Positions 6,185 to 8,170 of a stretch of DNA of 8,170 nt are shown here, piece by piece. Numbering within the stretch: position 1 is the stretch's first letter; every line of letters begins with the position of its first letter. A program made the position numbers and the translations under genes. The notes under the pieces were generated by a model. It had not been told where the DNA came from and did no database searches. It worked only from the letters and a program-made list of their open reading frames with translations. The DNA comes from Acidobacteriaceae bacterium (GTDB taxonomy: Bacteria; Acidobacteriota; Terriglobia; Terriglobales; Acidobacteriaceae): assembly GCA_003135315.1 (NCBI GenBank), contig PLBD01000296.1:1-8170 (forward strand), given 5' to 3'.

Positions 6185-7379
6185 CGCGGCAGGGATCGCC
6201 GCGCCTGCACAGAGGTCCTTCACAACTCTGGTGAATTTCAACGGGGCAAACGGCGGCGCTCCGTCGGCCGCCCTGATTCAAGCCACCGACGGAAACTTTT
6301 ACGGGACGACCTCTGGAGCGGGGCCCGACGGGAATGGTGAGGTCTTCAAAATGACCCCCTCGGGGACGCTGACGACGCTCTTCGCCTTCGACGCCTCAGA
6401 CGGGTATAACGTCTCCGCCGGGCTGGTGCAGGGCACCGACGGCAACTTTTACGGAATAACCACCCAAGGCGGAGCTTATTCCAATGGTACAGTCTTCAAA
6501 ATCACGCCCACGGGCACACTGACTACGCTGTACAACTTCTGTCCTCAGGATGGCTGCACCGACGGTGCCTACCCTTACGGTGCGCTGGTGCAAGGCAGCG
6601 ACGGGAACTTTTATGGGGCGGCGGGGGGCGGGGCCAACTACTGTGGTTTAGACCAATGTGGCGTCGTGTATAAAATCACCTCCGACGGCACCTACACCAC
6701 AGTGCACAGCTTCGACGGCTCCGATGGCGACGGGCCTAACGCGCTGGTGCAAGCCAGCGACGGGAACTTCTACGGAACTACCAGCGCGGCCGGCGCCTAT
6801 GGCAATGGCACGGTCTTCAAAATGACTCCCGCCGGCGTGGTGACCACACTCTACAGTTTTTGCTCCCAAGAAAATTGCGCGGACGGTTCCGGCCCCGTGG
6901 CGGCGCTGGTGCAAGCCACTGATGGCAATTTTTACGGGACAACCTACGGGGGCGGTGGTAGCCCGGCCTACTGCAGCAATGGCCAGTCCGGCTGCGGTAC
7001 GGTCTTCAAAATTACCCCGGCGGGCGTATATACGAAGCTCCACGGCTTCTGTATCTCAGGCCCTCCTTGTACAGACGGCCACGGACTTCTGGCCGGATTG
7101 GTGCAAGCGGCCGACGGTAACTTCTACGGGGCAGCCAGCAACGGTGGTGGGAGCCATGGCGATGGCTCTGGCACGGTGTTCGAAATCACCCCCGCAGGCG
7201 CGCTGACTACGCTACACGTCTTCGACTATTCGGACGGCTACATCGTCGCCGCTGGGCTGGTGCAAGGCACCGACGGAAACCTCTATGGGACGACCTTTCA
7301 AGGCGGAGCCTATGGCTATGGCACCGTCTTCCGGGTGGGAAACGTAGTCGTCGCCCCGTGCGCAAGATGCAGTCCGTGA
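6066..7379 (+). CDS. Secreted GloVer-repeat (TIGR03803-type) protein with seven repeats
   Basis: The 437-residue product has a signal sequence with a long, charged n-region (1-29), hydrophobic core MICIVVLFCAAAG (31-43) and a probable cut after about A48. Seven tandem repeats follow: 52-101, 102-151, 152-209, 210-258, 259-321, 322-379 and 380-426. The unit runs LTTLxxFxxxDG, then ALVQxxDGNFYGTT, then GTVFKITPxG, the signature of the 'choice-of-anchor tandem repeat GloVer' family. Seven units of about 50 residues, each with several beta strands, suggest a seven-bladed propeller (inference). Repeats 3, 5 and 6 are longer (58-63) and carry Cys pairs (FCxxxxC, YC...CG) likely to form disulfides outside the cytoplasm. 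The protein ends at VVVAPCARCSP, eleven residues after the last repeat, without the C-terminal anchor domain many relatives have. GGAGG at 6053-6057 lies 8 nt before the ATG. It is followed 32 bp later by a paralog. Molecular function of the family is not known to me; surface binding or enzyme-like roles are guesses. Confidence 0.9.
   Translation: MTKLRTHRLFSLLPAHSRNASSLEKLSLPAMICIVVLFCAAAGIAAPAQRSFTTLVNFNGANGGAPSAALIQATDGNFYGTTSGAGPDGNGEVFKMTPSGTLTTLFAFDASDGYNVSAGLVQGTDGNFYGITTQGGAYSNGTVFKITPTGTLTTLYNFCPQDGCTDGAYPYGALVQGSDGNFYGAAGGGANYCGLDQCGVVYKITSDGTYTTVHSFDGSDGDGPNALVQASDGNFYGTTSAAGAYGNGTVFKMTPAGVVTTLYSFCSQENCADGSGPVAALVQATDGNFYGTTYGGGGSPAYCSNGQSGCGTVFKITPAGVYTKLHGFCISGPPCTDGHGLLAGLVQAADGNFYGAASNGGGSHGDGSGTVFEITPAGALTTLHVFDYSDGYIVAAGLVQGTDGNLYGTTFQGGAYGYGTVFRVGNVVVAPCARCSP
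6219..7337 (+). repeat. Seven in-gene tandem repeats of about 150-190 bp
   Basis: The coding repeats are visible at DNA level: variants of GACGGGAACTTTTACGGGAC (DGNFYGT) and ACGGTCTTCAAAAT (TVFKI/M) recur once per unit. Unit lengths are 150, 150, 174, 147, 189, 174 and about 141 bp. Units 2 and 7 are the most alike at protein level (SDGY..AAGLVQGTDGN). Such homologous units can recombine with each other and with the paralog downstream, changing repeat number. Confidence 0.8.
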
Positions 7380-7400
7380 GCTGACACCGCGGTCGAGGAA

Positions 7401-7530
7401 GGAGGATTCTCATGACGAAACTACGGACTCATAGATTGTTTACTTTCGTACCGGCGCAAAGCCGGGACAGGGGCAATTTAGAGAAGCTTAGCTTGCCGGC
7501 GATGATCTGCATCGTCGTTTTGTTTTGTGC
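7401..7530 (+). repeat. Duplicated 5' module, second copy
   Basis: Partner of 6053-6184. Compared with the first copy, the spacer between GGAGG and ATG is 2 nt shorter (ATTCTC versus ATTTTCTA). Similarity does not extend upstream of the ribosome-binding site, so the structured leader is not duplicated. Confidence 0.8.
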
Positions 7531-8170
7531 TGCGGCAGCGATTGCCGCGCCTGCGCAGAGCCGCTTCTTCACAAGCCTGGTGAGTTTCGATGGGGACAAC
7601 GGCCAGTTCGCAGAGGCCCCCCTGATCCAAGGCACCGGCGGGAACTTCTACGGGACAACGCGCGCTGGCGGGGCCAGCAACCACTGTGACGGTGGCTGTG
7701 GCACGGTCTTCAAAATCGCCCCCGCGGGCACACTGGCTACGCTCTACAGCTTTTGCTCCCAGCCGAACTGTACGGACGGTGCCGGCCCCCAGGGCCTGAT
7801 ACCGCCCGTGAACGGGTACTTCTACGGAACAACCAGTGGGTACACAAGCGATGGCTACTATGGCTATGGAACGGTCTTCAAGATGTCCCTGAGCGGCACG
7901 CTGACCACGTTGTACAGCTTCTGCGCCCAACCGAATTGCGCGGACGGCTGGGACCCGAGCACGTTGGTACAGGCCCGCGACGGAAATTTCTACGGGACGA
8001 CCGCCCACGGCGGAGACCCTACGTGCCATCCCTCCTGGGGCTGCGGCACGATCTTCAGAATCACACCCGCGGGCGCACTGACTACGTTGCACACTTTCGA
8101 GGGCTCGGACGGCGACGTAGCTAATTCCCCGCTGGTGCAAGCTGCCGACGGAAACTTCTACGGAACCACC
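7412..8170 (+). CDS. Second secreted GloVer-repeat protein, partial at the window edge
   Basis: The frame is open from ATG 7412 to the right edge (253 codons, no stop). The first 50 residues are a paralogous copy of the previous gene's signal sequence: MTKLRTHRLF is identical, the next stretch differs, then LEKLSLPAMICIVVLFCAAA is identical. At least four GloVer repeats follow, starting at about residues 52, 108, 164 and 222. Each carries FYGTT, and the first three show GTVFK or GTIFR; the fourth is cut. Cys pairs appear in repeat 1 (HCDGGC), repeat 2 (FCSQPNC) and repeat 3 (FCAQPNC and TC...GC). Repeat 2 is degenerate, with LIPPVNGYFYGTT in place of LVQxxDGNFYGTT. GGAGG at 7401-7405 lies 6 nt before the ATG, and no promoter is needed in the 32-bp gap, so co-transcription with the first gene is likely. 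Whether it ends in an anchor domain cannot be seen. Confidence 0.88.
   Translation, partial: MTKLRTHRLFTFVPAQSRDRGNLEKLSLPAMICIVVLFCAAAAIAAPAQSRFFTSLVSFDGDNGQFAEAPLIQGTGGNFYGTTRAGGASNHCDGGCGTVFKIAPAGTLATLYSFCSQPNCTDGAGPQGLIPPVNGYFYGTTSGYTSDGYYGYGTVFKMSLSGTLTTLYSFCAQPNCADGWDPSTLVQARDGNFYGTTAHGGDPTCHPSWGCGTIFRITPAGALTTLHTFEGSDGDVANSPLVQAADGNFYGTT

Noticed and set aside
6219..8170. CRISPR array or noncoding satellite
   Set aside because: The periodicity follows codons in an open frame, unit lengths vary (141-189 bp), and there are no unique spacers between identical repeats.

Overview
The window reads as chromosomal DNA from a GC-rich, Gram-negative soil-type bacterium, most likely an acidobacterium (class Terriglobia or a relative). 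This assignment is inference. It rests on the tandem GloVer-repeat (TIGR03803-type) secreted proteins that are abundant in Acidobacteriota and Verrucomicrobia, on an outer-membrane barrel protein ending in Phe (so there is an outer membrane), and on intergenic GC-rich hairpin repeats of the kind seen in these genomes. No rRNA or other phylogenetic marker is present to prove it.

Left part (1-4579, all minus strand, read right to left): a four-gene unit in the order OmpR/PhoB-type response regulator, membrane sensor histidine kinase with a large periplasmic sensor domain, outer-membrane porin-like beta-barrel with an N-terminal coiled coil, and a secreted cupredoxin (type-1 copper) protein cut by the window edge. 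Spacings are 24 bp, 55 bp and a stop/start overlap, so they are probably co-transcribed. The simplest reading is a two-component system that senses something in the periplasm and controls an envelope module of outer-membrane channel plus copper or redox protein. The input signal cannot be read from the sequence.

Middle (4580-5679): a 165-bp divergent intergenic region carries a candidate sigma70-type promoter in each direction and, just upstream of the minus-strand -35, an 11-bp-period direct repeat that suits binding by an OmpR/PhoB-family dimer (possible autoregulation). To the right is an ECF-type sigma factor gene followed after 11 bp by a small two-helix membrane protein with a charged cytoplasmic-looking tail. 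It may be the sigma factor's regulator, although it lacks the zinc anti-sigma motif.

Intergenic 5680-6065 (386 bp): two 52-bp tandem copies of a GC-rich hairpin element, about 55 bp with nothing recognisable, a plausible promoter, and a leader of about 185 nt with several strong stem-loops and possible ribosome-binding-site sequestration.

Right part (6066-8170, plus strand): two tandem paralogous genes for secreted GloVer-repeat proteins, 32 bp apart. The first is complete with exactly seven repeats, suggesting a seven-bladed propeller. The second runs off the window with at least four. Their ribosome-binding site and signal-peptide coding DNA is nearly identical while the rest has diverged. 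I see no CRISPR array, insertion sequence, tRNA or rRNA. No undescribed multi-gene system is evident; the items most worth checking are the structured leader, the response-regulator repeat and the sigma/membrane-protein pair.
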